From Sphingomonas kyeonggiensis (lineage in GTDB: Bacteria; Pseudomonadota; Alphaproteobacteria; Sphingomonadales; Sphingomonadaceae), in NCBI RefSeq assembly GCF_030812785.1, contig NZ_JAUSTJ010000001.1, positions 124,001 to 188,000 of the forward strand: DNA of 64,000 nucleotides. The letters run 5' to 3'. Position numbers and translations under genes: made by a program. How positions within the stretch are numbered: position 1 is the stretch's first letter; the number at the start of each line of letters is the position of its first letter. A model generated the notes under the pieces. The model was not told the DNA's origin. It worked only from the letters and a program-made list of their open reading frames with translations, and made no database searches. Shown one piece after another: positions 53,104-61,515 of this stretch.

Positions 53104-54105
53104 ATGTCCGTTGCAATGATGCTGGCGCTCGCCCTTGGGCAGGCGGCGCCGGTCCGCGATCAGCCGATGATATTCTTCTACCTCGAGCCGGCGGACGGCG
53201 ATCCGGCGCTGCTGCGCGGCGCGCTGCCCCAGGATATCGTCAGCTGGGCGTCGGCGGCGGACTATCCCGCCGCCGCGCTCGCCGCCGGGGAACGGGGCGA
53301 GGCGCGCGCGGTGGTGCGTGTCGATGCTTCGGGCGCGATGGTCGAGTGCGTGCCCGACTCCTCCCCCACGCCCTTTGCCGGCGTGATCTGCCCGGTGCTC
53401 AAGCGCAGCGCACGCTTCCGCTACGCGCTCGACCGCAGCGGCAGGCCGGTGGCCGACCGGATCACGATGCGCCTGCGCTTCGAGCCCAGGCAGCTGCCCC
53501 CCGCACCGCCCGCGATGGGGTGGCAGGGCGGGACCAGTTTCGAGCTGCTCGAGAACCGCCAGAGCCTGTCGCTGACGCGCGAGCCGGATTGGGCGAGCTT
53601 CGCGCCCGCGCCGGCGCGCAAGGGCGATGTCGCGGTGAGCCTGTTCGCCTATAATTTCCGCCCGGACGGCCGCCACCAGCTGGTCTGCAACGTGCTCGGC
53701 GGCCGCAAAGACACCGCACTGGAGGACGCCACCTGCCGTGCGCTCGCCTCGGCCAGCTTCAGGCCCGTCGGTGCGGAGCGGAGCGGCAGGATGACGCTGC
53801 TGGTGCGCTGGAAGGGCAAAAAGGCCGGCGTTGAGCTTCCGAAGCGGGCGCGCGGCACCCCGCTGGGCTTTGTCGTGGCGACACGCAATCGGCGGCCGGG
53901 CCTTAGCGGCACGGTCCGGGTCGATCTGCGCTTCCCTGTGGAGGGCAAGCAGCCGATCTGCCGCGTGACCGGATCGTCGGGCAGCGACGCGGCCGATATC
54001 GCCGCATGCCAGTATTTCGAAAGCCAGCCCTATCTGCCTCCGGTCGACATCTTCGGCCGCAAGGTCGAGGGCAGGCAACAGACCTCGCTGAGCTTCTATT
54101 CATGA
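53104..54105 (+). CDS. Exported hypothetical protein, TonB-C-like repeats
   Basis: A 333-residue protein with a short signal (MSVAMMLALALGQA). Two repeats, each with a pair of Cys (VECVPDSSPTPFAGVICPVL and QLVCNVLGGRKDTALEDATC), resemble TonB C-terminal-like domains; a third is at the C-terminus (ICRVTGSSGSDAADIAACQY). ATG preceded by GGGAGGGGAATCG. It overlaps the GNAT gene by ATGA. Confidence 0.65.
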   Translation: MSVAMMLALALGQAAPVRDQPMIFFYLEPADGDPALLRGALPQDIVSWASAADYPAAALAAGERGEARAVVRVDASGAMVECVPDSSPTPFAGVICPVLKRSARFRYALDRSGRPVADRITMRLRFEPRQLPPAPPAMGWQGGTSFELLENRQSLSLTREPDWASFAPAPARKGDVAVSLFAYNFRPDGRHQLVCNVLGGRKDTALEDATCRALASASFRPVGAERSGRMTLLVRWKGKKAGVELPKRARGTPLGFVVATRNRRPGLSGTVRVDLRFPVEGKQPICRVTGSSGSDAADIAACQYFESQPYLPPVDIFGRKVEGRQQTSLSFYS

Positions 54106-54560
54106 CCGAAATTCGCGAAGGCGGGCTCGACGATGCCCGGGTCCGGTCGCTGCTCGAGCAGCATTTCGCCGGGATGCTGGCCAATTCGCCCAAGGACAGC
54201 TGCCATTTCCTCGACCTGTCCGGCCTGGCCGCGCCCGACGTGACCTTCTGGAGTGTGTGGGACGGCGAGGAGCTGCTCGGCTGCGGGGCGCTGCGCCAGC
54301 TCGATCCGGAGCATGGCGAGATCAAGTCGATGCGCACCGCCTCGGAGCATCTGCGCCGCGGCACCGGCGCCAGGCTGGTCGGGCACATCCTCACCACGGC
54401 GCGGGCGCGGGGCTACAAGCGAGTGAGCCTGGAGACCGGATCGGGCGAGGCCTTCGACGCCGCCCATGCGCTCTACCGCCAATTCGGCTTCACCGATTGC
54501 GGACCGTTCGGCGACTATCGCGAGGATCCGTTCAGCCGGTTCCTGTCACGGGTGGTCTAG
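54102..54560 (+). CDS. GNAT family N-acetyltransferase
   Basis: A 152-residue acetyltransferase. EIKSMRTASEHLRRGTGARL carries the acetyl-CoA loop, and YKRVSLETGSGEAFDAAHAL with YRQFGFTDCGPFGDYREDPF is typical of the YafP/PhnO-like group. ATG overlaps the stop of the upstream gene. Substrate unknown. Confidence 0.9.
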   Translation: MTEIREGGLDDARVRSLLEQHFAGMLANSPKDSCHFLDLSGLAAPDVTFWSVWDGEELLGCGALRQLDPEHGEIKSMRTASEHLRRGTGARLVGHILTTARARGYKRVSLETGSGEAFDAAHALYRQFGFTDCGPFGDYREDPFSRFLSRVV

Positions 54561-54583
54561 GGGATAACGCTATCGGGCCTTCA

Positions 54584-54661
54584 GTTCCCCGGCGAAAGCC
54601 GGGGCCCAGGGTCACAAGCGAGACGGCAGAGAAACCCTGGGCCCGGCTTTCGCCGGGGAAC
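54584..54661. repeat. Paired REP-like inverted repeat
   Basis: Arms GTTCCCCGGCGAAAGCCGGG… and …CCCGGCTTTCGCCGGGGAAC, about 28 bases each, 23 bases after the acetyltransferase gene. Confidence 0.88.
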
Positions 54662-54721
54662 AGGAATGCCTGCAATCAATGTAGGATTTCGCGTGTCAGC
54701 CCTTCCCTTGCGGAAAGGGGA

Positions 54722-55723
54722 TCAGTGCATCACCAGCTGGGCGACCGGCAGGGCCGGGGTGATATAGGCCATGCGCTCGGCCTCGATCGCCTCGATGTGC
54801 GACAGGCGGTTGTGGAGCGCGCTGGGATCGGGGAGCAGCGAGACCTGCTTGGCGGCAGCGATGCTGCGGCGCGGGCGGGCCGGGGGCATCGCGCGGCGGG
54901 CATCGTCGGCCATCATCTCGAAGCGCGGCGTCTCGGCGGCGATCTCGGTGAGCAGCTTGGTCGCCTGCTTGGTGATCTGGCGGATACGCTCCTTGGTCAC
55001 GCCGGTGTCGTTCGAGACCTCGTCGAGCGTGGCGCTGTCGAACAGGCGGCGCTCGACGATCCGGCGATCGCGGACCAGCTTGGCCTCGAGCTGCTCGAGA
55101 GCAACCGGATCGACCGTCTTGAACGGGCCTTCGCGGCGGACCGGGGCATCGGCCTTCTTGGTGCGGGGACGGCGGCGCAGCGCCTCGACGCCGACCTTGC
55201 GGAGTTGGTCGACATAGGCGTCGATGAGCTCGGAGACGGCACCCTCGGCGAGATAGTCGGCGGCGGCGGCCTCGGTGCGGGCCAGGGCGAATTCGTCCTC
55301 GATCATCGCCTCGGGGCTGATCTCGTCGCCATCGGGCGAGGTGGCGAGGGCGGAGAGCGAGACGGTGGTCGCCTCGACCTTCTTCGCCGACGGGCGCTGG
55401 TCGGTCATCAGACGGAAGCGCAGGCTCTGCAGCTCGCCGCGGATCTGCCAGTTCACGAAAGTAGTGAACTGCGCCTTGGTGGGATCATAGCCTTCGATCG
55501 CGCGGTGGACCGCGATGGCGCAGACCTGCTCTGCATCTTCCCAGTGGGCGGTGAGGCCGTACTGGCGGACGAAGTGGCGGATGCGCGGGGCGATCAGCTT
55601 GAGAATCTGGGCGAAGGCACGATCGACGGTGACGCGCTGGCGGTTGGTCTGCGGCACATCCTTCGGCGTGTTCTCGAGGACGATGGCAACGGCGGCTTCG
55701 AGCGCGATCGTGGTCTTCGACAT
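54722..55723 (-). CDS. Sigma-70-like RNA polymerase sigma factor
   Basis: A 333-residue protein with sigma-70 regions 2 and 4 but unlike the housekeeping sigma. Region 2: WEDAEQVCAIAVHRAIEGYD then FTTFVNWQIRGELQSLRFR. Region 4: LFDSATLDEVSNDTGVTKER and IRQITKQATKLL, an HTH. Between them is an acidic linker (SPDGDEISPEAMIEDEFALA). The C-terminal 70 residues are extra. It might be a dedicated sphingomonad sigma factor; targets unknown. ATG at 55723 with AGGGGA upstream; no anti-sigma gene is adjacent. Confidence 0.8.
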   Translation of the reverse strand: MSKTTIALEAAVAIVLENTPKDVPQTNRQRVTVDRAFAQILKLIAPRIRHFVRQYGLTAHWEDAEQVCAIAVHRAIEGYDPTKAQFTTFVNWQIRGELQSLRFRLMTDQRPSAKKVEATTVSLSALATSPDGDEISPEAMIEDEFALARTEAAAADYLAEGAVSELIDAYVDQLRKVGVEALRRRPRTKKADAPVRREGPFKTVDPVALEQLEAKLVRDRRIVERRLFDSATLDEVSNDTGVTKERIRQITKQATKLLTEIAAETPRFEMMADDARRAMPPARPRRSIAAAKQVSLLPDPSALHNRLSHIEAIEAERMAYITPALPVAQLVMH

Positions 55724-55898
55724 GTCTGCAATCCCCTGCTTCTGCAGCCGCTCGGCTGCTGTCGTGAGGGGTTTATGAACGGCGACTCGGGCGGCGAATA
55801 TTCGGCGGGAACCCTTATGGTAGTCGCACCTTACGGATGAATCCGGGGCCGGGCGGGAGACATTTCGTTAACCATCCCGCGCGACTCGCGGACTCCTC

Positions 55899-56624
55899 TC
55901 AGGCGAAGACCTCTTCGAGGAAATGCGTCATCGCCTGCCAGCTGCGGCGATCGGCCTTGGGCTCATAGACCACGCCCGGAATGGTGGAGGTCTTGCGGTC
56001 CTGATCGGTGAAGGCGTGGCCGGCATGGCCATAGGCATGGATCTGCCAGTCGGCGCCCGACTCGGTCAGCTCCTGCGCCAGCGCCACGGTCTTTTCGGGC
56101 GGGGCGACCGGGTCTTCCCAGCCATGGCAGACCAGCAGCTTGGCCCGAATCGGATCGGTATTGGCATAGTCCGGCCGGTCATAGACGCCGTGGAACGACA
56201 CCCCGCCGAGTATCGGCAACCCGCTGCGTGCCATGTCGAGCACGCATTTGCCGCCGAAGCAGAAGCCGATCGCGGCGAGCCTGGCCGAATCCACGGGCCC
56301 GAAACCGGCCAGCGCTTCGAGCGCGGCGGCCAGCCGGTCGCGCAGCAGGCCGCGATCCGCGTTGAGCGCGTCCATATATTCGCTGCGGTTGGGCGAATCG
56401 TGGGTCACCCGCTTGCCCTGGCCATAAATGTCCGCCGCCAGCGCGACATAGCCGAGCTTGGCCAGGTTCTCGGCATGGACGTTGTCCGCCTCCTTCTGGC
56501 CGAGGATATTTGGGAGGACGAGCACGCCCGGGCGGGCGGTGGTCACTTCGTCCTCATAGGCGATCACGCCCTCGAACGGGCCGCCGGGGCCCTGGTACAC
56601 CAGAGTCTGTCGAACGATCGCCAT
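55899..56624 (-). CDS. Dienelactone hydrolase family protein
   Basis: A 241-residue alpha/beta-hydrolase of the dienelactone hydrolase family. Nucleophile in [14 protein letters not shown] (Cys), Asp in [13 protein letters not shown], His in YGHAGHAF. The natural substrate need not be a dienelactone. ATG at 56624 after GGGAGACAGGCG. Divergent from gpmA, 68 bases. Confidence 0.92.
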   Translation of the reverse strand: MAIVRQTLVYQGPGGPFEGVIAYEDEVTTARPGVLVLPNILGQKEADNVHAENLAKLGYVALAADIYGQGKRVTHDSPNRSEYMDALNADRGLLRDRLAAALEALAGFGPVDSARLAAIGFCFGGKCVLDMARSGLPILGGVSFHGVYDRPDYANTDPIRAKLLVCHGWEDPVAPPEKTVALAQELTESGADWQIHAYGHAGHAFTDQDRKTSTIPGVVYEPKADRRSWQAMTHFLEEVFA

Positions 56625-56692
56625 CGCCTGTCTCCCTTGTCCCGCTCGCTCCTGCCGCTAAGGACGCTCGCAACCGGTTGCAAGGAGTTCGC

Positions 56693-57379
56693 ATGCCCAA
56701 GCTCGTCCTGATCCGCCATGGCCAGTCGGCCTGGAACCTCGAGAACCGCTTCACCGGCTGGTGGGACGTCGACCTGACCGAGCAGGGCGTGCAGGAAGCG
56801 CGCGACGCCGGCACGCTGATGAAGGACAAGGGGCTCGACTTCGACCTGTGCTTCACCAGCTTCCAGAGCCGCGCGATCAAGACGCTGCACCTGGCGCTCG
56901 AATCGATGGGCCGGCTGTGGCTGCCCGAGGAGAAGAGCTGGAAGCTCAACGAGCGCCATTATGGCGGCCTGACCGGGCTCAACAAGGCCGAGACCGCGGC
57001 GCTGCACGGCGACGAGCAGGTGAAGATCTGGCGCCGCAGCTTCGACGTGCCGCCGCCGCTCCCCGAGGAAGGCTCGCCCTGGGACCTCGCCAAGGACACC
57101 CGCTATCACGGCGTGGCGATCCCGCAGACCGAATCGCTGAAGGACACGATCGCGCGCGTGCTGCCCTATTGGGAAGAGACGATCGCGCCGGAGCTAAAGG
57201 CCGGCAAGCGCGTGCTGATCGCGGCGCACGGCAATTCGCTGCGCGCGCTGGTCAAGCATCTGTCGGGCATTCCCGACGACGAGATCGTCAGCCTGGAGAT
57301 CCCGACCGGCCAGCCGATCGTCTATGAGCTGGACGACCAGCTCAACGCGCTCGACCGCTACTATCTCAACGAGCGGTGA
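56693..57379 (+). CDS. gpmA: 2,3-bisphosphoglycerate-dependent phosphoglycerate mutase
   Basis: A 228-residue dPGM of glycolysis/gluconeogenesis. [20 protein letters not shown] contains the phospho-His; [35 protein letters not shown] and [18 protein letters not shown] complete the site. CAAGGAG precedes the ATG. Confidence 0.97.
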   Translation: MPKLVLIRHGQSAWNLENRFTGWWDVDLTEQGVQEARDAGTLMKDKGLDFDLCFTSFQSRAIKTLHLALESMGRLWLPEEKSWKLNERHYGGLTGLNKAETAALHGDEQVKIWRRSFDVPPPLPEEGSPWDLAKDTRYHGVAIPQTESLKDTIARVLPYWEETIAPELKAGKRVLIAAHGNSLRALVKHLSGIPDDEIVSLEIPTGQPIVYELDDQLNALDRYYLNER

Positions 57380-57380
57380 G

Positions 57381-58031
57381 ATGCGCGGCGCGGCCCTGAT
57401 CGCCGCACTCGCACTGATGGGGTGCGGGCGTGATCCCTTCGCCGATGCGCAGCGCGCGATCGACGACGGCTCCGCCCGTGCCGCCATCCAGAAACAGCTG
57501 GACGGCTATCGCCAATGCGCCGGGTTGCTGAACGGTTTCCTGCCGCTCGACATGCCTGTCGACAAGGGTGCGGCACCGCCGCCCGGCGTGGCCGCGCTGG
57601 TCGAGCTCGGGCTGATCCGCCCGGCGGGCATGGGCTACGCGCCGACCGCGCTTGCCCGGCCGCAGCTCAAGCTGCGCGACATCGGGGCGGACAAGAAGCC
57701 GGTCGAGCTCTGCTATGGCCGGCGGGTGGTCACCGGGCTGAAGATGAAGCCCCGGGACGCGGGCGATACCGTTCCGCAGCTGCTCTATCGCTTCCGCATC
57801 GTCGACGCCCCGGCCTGGGCCCGCGATCCGCGCATCACCCGCAGCTTCGCCGGCATGAACGAGGCGCTGGCCCGCGAGCATGTCGCGCGCGACTTGGTGA
57901 TGTACCGCGACGGCAAATGGGCGATCGGCGAGAGCGGGATCGAATCCTACCTCCACGACATCGCGCTGGACCGGCAATATTTCGCGCCCTGCCCGCCGGT
58001 GGAGGGGAAGAAGGTACATGGCTGCCGGTAG
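57381..58031 (+). CDS. Putative lipoprotein
   Basis: A 216-residue exported protein with a short lipoprotein signal (MRGAALIAALALMGC). The mature part has several Cys (YRQCAGLL, ELCYGRR, APCPPVEGKKVHGCR). It starts one base after gpmA and probably shares its transcript. No family recognised. Confidence 0.65.
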   Translation: MRGAALIAALALMGCGRDPFADAQRAIDDGSARAAIQKQLDGYRQCAGLLNGFLPLDMPVDKGAAPPPGVAALVELGLIRPAGMGYAPTALARPQLKLRDIGADKKPVELCYGRRVVTGLKMKPRDAGDTVPQLLYRFRIVDAPAWARDPRITRSFAGMNEALAREHVARDLVMYRDGKWAIGESGIESYLHDIALDRQYFAPCPPVEGKKVHGCR

Positions 58032-58286
58032 CGGAAACGCTGAACTATCCACGGTAGTAGGCGGGAGCCCGCATTTAAACTGACGGCGGTAACCCCCATC
58101 GAATCACCCGTCCAATGGGTGTCTCTCACTTTCTGGAGAGCACTCATGGCAAACCTACCTTCTCGATCGACCGCCAAGCGCATTCGTCCGCGAGCGCTTT
58201 GGTATCACGACAACTGCATCATTCCTGTTCTCACGGAAGTGTTGCCCTCTCCCGCCCTTCCCTCTAGTCAGCCCGCTTCCAACAGC

Positions 58287-58774
<488 letters not shown>

Positions 58775-58778
<4 letters not shown>

Positions 58779-59851
58779 GCGGCATCCTGCCCCCCGGATC
58801 GACGATCGGCATCCTCGGCGGAGGGCAGCTCGGCCGCATGCTCGCCGTCGCCGCGGCCCAGCTCGGCTACCGCACCCATGTGCTGGCGCCCGACGAGGAG
58901 AGCGTCGCCGCGCAGACCGCATCGAGCTACACCCGTGCCGATTATCACAGCCGCATCGTCCTCGACGAGCTCGCCGCCCAGTGCGACGTGGTCACCTATG
59001 AGTTCGAGAATATCGCGATCGGGCCGGTCGAGCATCTCGCGAACAAGGTGCCGGTGCGCCCCGGCGCGCAGAGTCTGTCGATCGCGCAGGACCGGGCGCG
59101 GGAGAAGGCGTTCGTAGCAGCCTTGGGAGGCCGCACCGCGCCCTGGGCGCTGGTCGAGACGCGCGAGCAGCTCGACGAGGCCATCGCCAAGATCGGCGCG
59201 CCGTCGATCCTGAAGACGCTGCGGCTCGGCTATGACGGCAAGGGCCAGGTGCGCATCCGCGACGTGGCCGAGGCAGCTTCGGCCTGGGAGGAGATCGGGG
59301 AGCGTCCCGCGATCCTCGAAGGTTTTGTGACGTTCACCCACGAATTCTCGATCATCACGGTTCGCGGCGTCGATGGCAGCCTTGCGAGCTATCCGCCGCC
59401 CTGGAACGAGCACAAGGACGGCATCCTCGACAAGTCGACCGTTCCCGCCCCCGCCGAGATCGCCCGCCACTGGACCGAGGCCGCCGCGCTCGCCGGCCGG
59501 GTGGCCGAGGCGCTCGGCCATGTCGGAGTGCTGACGCTGGAGTTCTTCGCGACCGACGAGGGTCCGGTGTTCAACGAGATGGCACCGCGCGTGCACAATA
59601 GTGGGCACTGGACGATCGAAGGCGCGGAATGCTCGCAGTTCGAGAACCATATCCGCGCGATCTGCGGACTGCCGCTCGGGTCGACGGCGCTGACCGGCAC
59701 CCAGGTGGAGATGGAAAACCTGATCGGCGCGGATGCGGACCGCTGGGCCGAACTGCTCGCCGAGCCGGGAACGCACCTGCACCTCTATGGCAAGGGCGAT
59801 GCCCGGCCGGGGCGCAAGATGGGGCATGTCACGCGGGTGAAGCGGGGCTGA
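58775..59851 (+). CDS. purK: 5-(carboxyamino)imidazole ribonucleotide synthase PurK
   Basis: A 358-residue ATP-grasp enzyme that carboxylates AIR to N5-CAIR, the substrate of Pur[21 protein letters not shown] at the N-terminus, [18 protein letters not shown] in the ATP-grasp, and [20 protein letters not shown] at the metal site are diagnostic. ATG overlaps the purE stop. Confidence 0.97.
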
Positions 59852-59868
59852 GGCCAGCGCTCCAATCC

Positions 59869-59974
59869 GTCACCCCGGCCTTGTGCCGGGGTCCACTAAG
59901 CCTCTCGCGCTACGCGTTGAGCCTCTTGTCCATGACTCGCCTCCCGGTGGACCCCGGCACAAGGCCGGGGTGAC
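59869..59974. repeat. Paired REP-like inverted repeat
   Basis: Arms GTCACCCCGGCCTTGTGCCG… and …CGGCACAAGGCCGGGGTGAC with a 50-base centre, between the convergent purK and DUF808 genes. Confidence 0.88.
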
Positions 59975-59990
59975 GAGGTTGGAGGCAAGC

Positions 59991-60926
59991 TCAGTGCGCC
60001 GCCTTCCTCGGCACCAGGTGCAGCGCCCCGGCGATCACCGAACCGACGATCAGCCCGCAAATGCCCGCACCGATCGCGCCGACCAGCCACTCCACGAAAC
60101 CCTGGGCGAAGGGCACGGCATGGCCCGCCACCTCAGCGAGGTGGTGGACGAAGTGCGGGATCGCACCCAAATGGAACACCTCCAGCCCGTGCAGCAGGAT
60201 ACCGCCGCCGACCCAGACCATCGCCGCCACGCCGATATGCGACAGCGCCTGGAGCAGCACCGGCATCGCCTTGACCAGGAACTCGCCGGTCCGCTTGGCG
60301 CTCGCCGAGGGGCGCTTGCTCAGGTGGAGGCCGATATCGTCCATCTTCACGATCAGTGCGACCACGCCGTAGACGCCGACGGTGATCGCCACCGCCACCG
60401 CGGCCAGCGCGGCGGCGCGCATGCCGAGCGTGGCGTCGGGCAGCTCGGCCAGCGCGATCGCCATGATCTCCGCCGAGAGGATGAAATCGGTGCGGACCGC
60501 GCCGGCGACCTGGCGCTTCTCCAGCTCGGCCGGGGTGTCGATCTCGGCGACTTCCTCCTCGGCATGATGGCCGGCCAGCGCTTCGAGGATCTTCTCTGCC
60601 GCCTCGAAGCAGAGGTAGGAGCCGCCCAGCATCAGCAGCGGGGTCACCGCCCAGGACGCGAAGGCGCTCAGCAGCAGCGCGACCGGCAGGATGAAGAGCA
60701 GCTTGTTGCGCAGCGAGCCGAGCGTGATCTTCCAGATGATCGGCAGCTCGCGGTCCGGCGTGAGGCCGACGACATAGCGCGGGGTGACCGCGGCATCGTC
60801 GATCACCACGCCCGCCGCCTTGGTCCCCGCCCGGCCCGCGGCACCCGCCACGTCGTCGAGCGAAGCCGCCGCCAGCTTGGCGAGTGCGGCAACGTCATCC
60901 AGCAATGCAACCAGACCGCCCGCCAT
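59991..60926 (-). CDS. DUF808 family membrane protein
   Basis: A 311-residue DUF808 (YedI-like) protein with several membrane helices. MAGGLVALLDDVAALAKLAA opens the family; VIDDAAVTPRYVVGLTPDRE and PIIWKITLGSLRNKLLFILP follow. Function unknown. ATG at 60926 after AAGGGGATCAC. Confidence 0.93.
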   Translation of the reverse strand: MAGGLVALLDDVAALAKLAAASLDDVAGAAGRAGTKAAGVVIDDAAVTPRYVVGLTPDRELPIIWKITLGSLRNKLLFILPVALLLSAFASWAVTPLLMLGGSYLCFEAAEKILEALAGHHAEEEVAEIDTPAELEKRQVAGAVRTDFILSAEIMAIALAELPDATLGMRAAALAAVAVAITVGVYGVVALIVKMDDIGLHLSKRPSASAKRTGEFLVKAMPVLLQALSHIGVAAMVWVGGGILLHGLEVFHLGAIPHFVHHLAEVAGHAVPFAQGFVEWLVGAIGAGICGLIVGSVIAGALHLVPRKAAH

Positions 60927-61028
60927 GTGATCCCCTTTTGTGAATTGTGGTTCAGCCCATAGCGGAGCCGTTGCGCGGTGCAACGCTCGCGCCCACGCCA
61001 TTTCTCCCCGTGGCCGGGATTGGGCCAT

Positions 61029-61122
61029 CCCCTCCCCTGACCCCTCCCGCAAGCGGAAGGGGAATATGAGTGGATAGCCCTTGCCCCAATCGCTCCGCTT
61101 GCGGGAGGGGTCGGGGGGAGGG
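61029..61122. repeat. Paired C/G-rich inverted repeat
   Basis: Arms CCCTCCCCTGACCCCTCCCG… and …CGGGAGGGGTCGGGGGGAGGG, a further C-rich family with CAAG-type loops, in the 275-base gap between DUF808 and the beta-rich protein gene. Confidence 0.8.
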
Positions 61123-61130
61123 AATGAAAC

Positions 61131-61176
61131 CAACCCCGAAAACAAAACGCCCGCCCCGCGCGATGCGGGACGGGCG
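61131..61176 (-). terminator. Rho-independent terminator of the leftward M16 transcript
   Basis: Stem of 12 pairs with one mismatch (61148-61159 with 61165-61176) and, on the minus strand, a T-rich tract TTTTGTTTT. It ends the transcript of the gene at 61202 and probably of the M16 gene. Confidence 0.8.
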
Positions 61177-61201
61177 CTTCATCTGCTCGAAAGCTATGCG
61201 C

Positions 61202-61501
61202 TCAGGCGCGCGTGCCGGTCAGCGGGAAGGCGCCGAACGCACCCGCGGTGACGGTACCGGTGATCGTGTCGCCGTCGACGGTCGCCTCGCCGGTCAGCGT
61301 CATCGGCATGGGGACCGAGACATCCATCGACCAGGTCAGCGTGTCGCCGTTCACCTTGCCGTCCTTGGCTTCGGCATTGCCCATCGCGCCGGCGAAGGTA
61401 CCGGTGAAGGTGTCGCCGTTGCTGGTCACGGTGAACACCGCCGCCTGGTCACCGAGCGGCGACTTCACGACCGTGTTCCAGCTGCCATCCACATTCGCCA
61501 T
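61202..61501 (-). CDS. Conserved small beta-rich protein
   Basis: A 99-residue protein with no signal peptide. The sequence is a series of short strands with repeated Gly-Asp-Thr turns (FTVTSNGDTFTGTFAGAMGN, then VNGDTLTWSMDVSVPMPM, then TVDGDTITGTVTAG), suggesting a small beta-barrel or lipocalin-like fold. It begins 14 bases after the M16 stop with AGGAGAGCTCTC upstream, so it is in the M16 operon. Function unknown. Confidence 0.7.
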   Translation of the reverse strand: MANVDGSWNTVVKSPLGDQAAVFTVTSNGDTFTGTFAGAMGNAEAKDGKVNGDTLTWSMDVSVPMPMTLTGEATVDGDTITGTVTAGAFGAFPLTGTRA

Positions 61502-61515
61502 GAGAGCTCTCCTGA

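Noticed and set aside
58032..58286. A purine riboswitch before purE.
   Set aside because: I could not find the conserved three-way junction; only short local stems such as GCGGGAGCCCGC near 58062 are visible.
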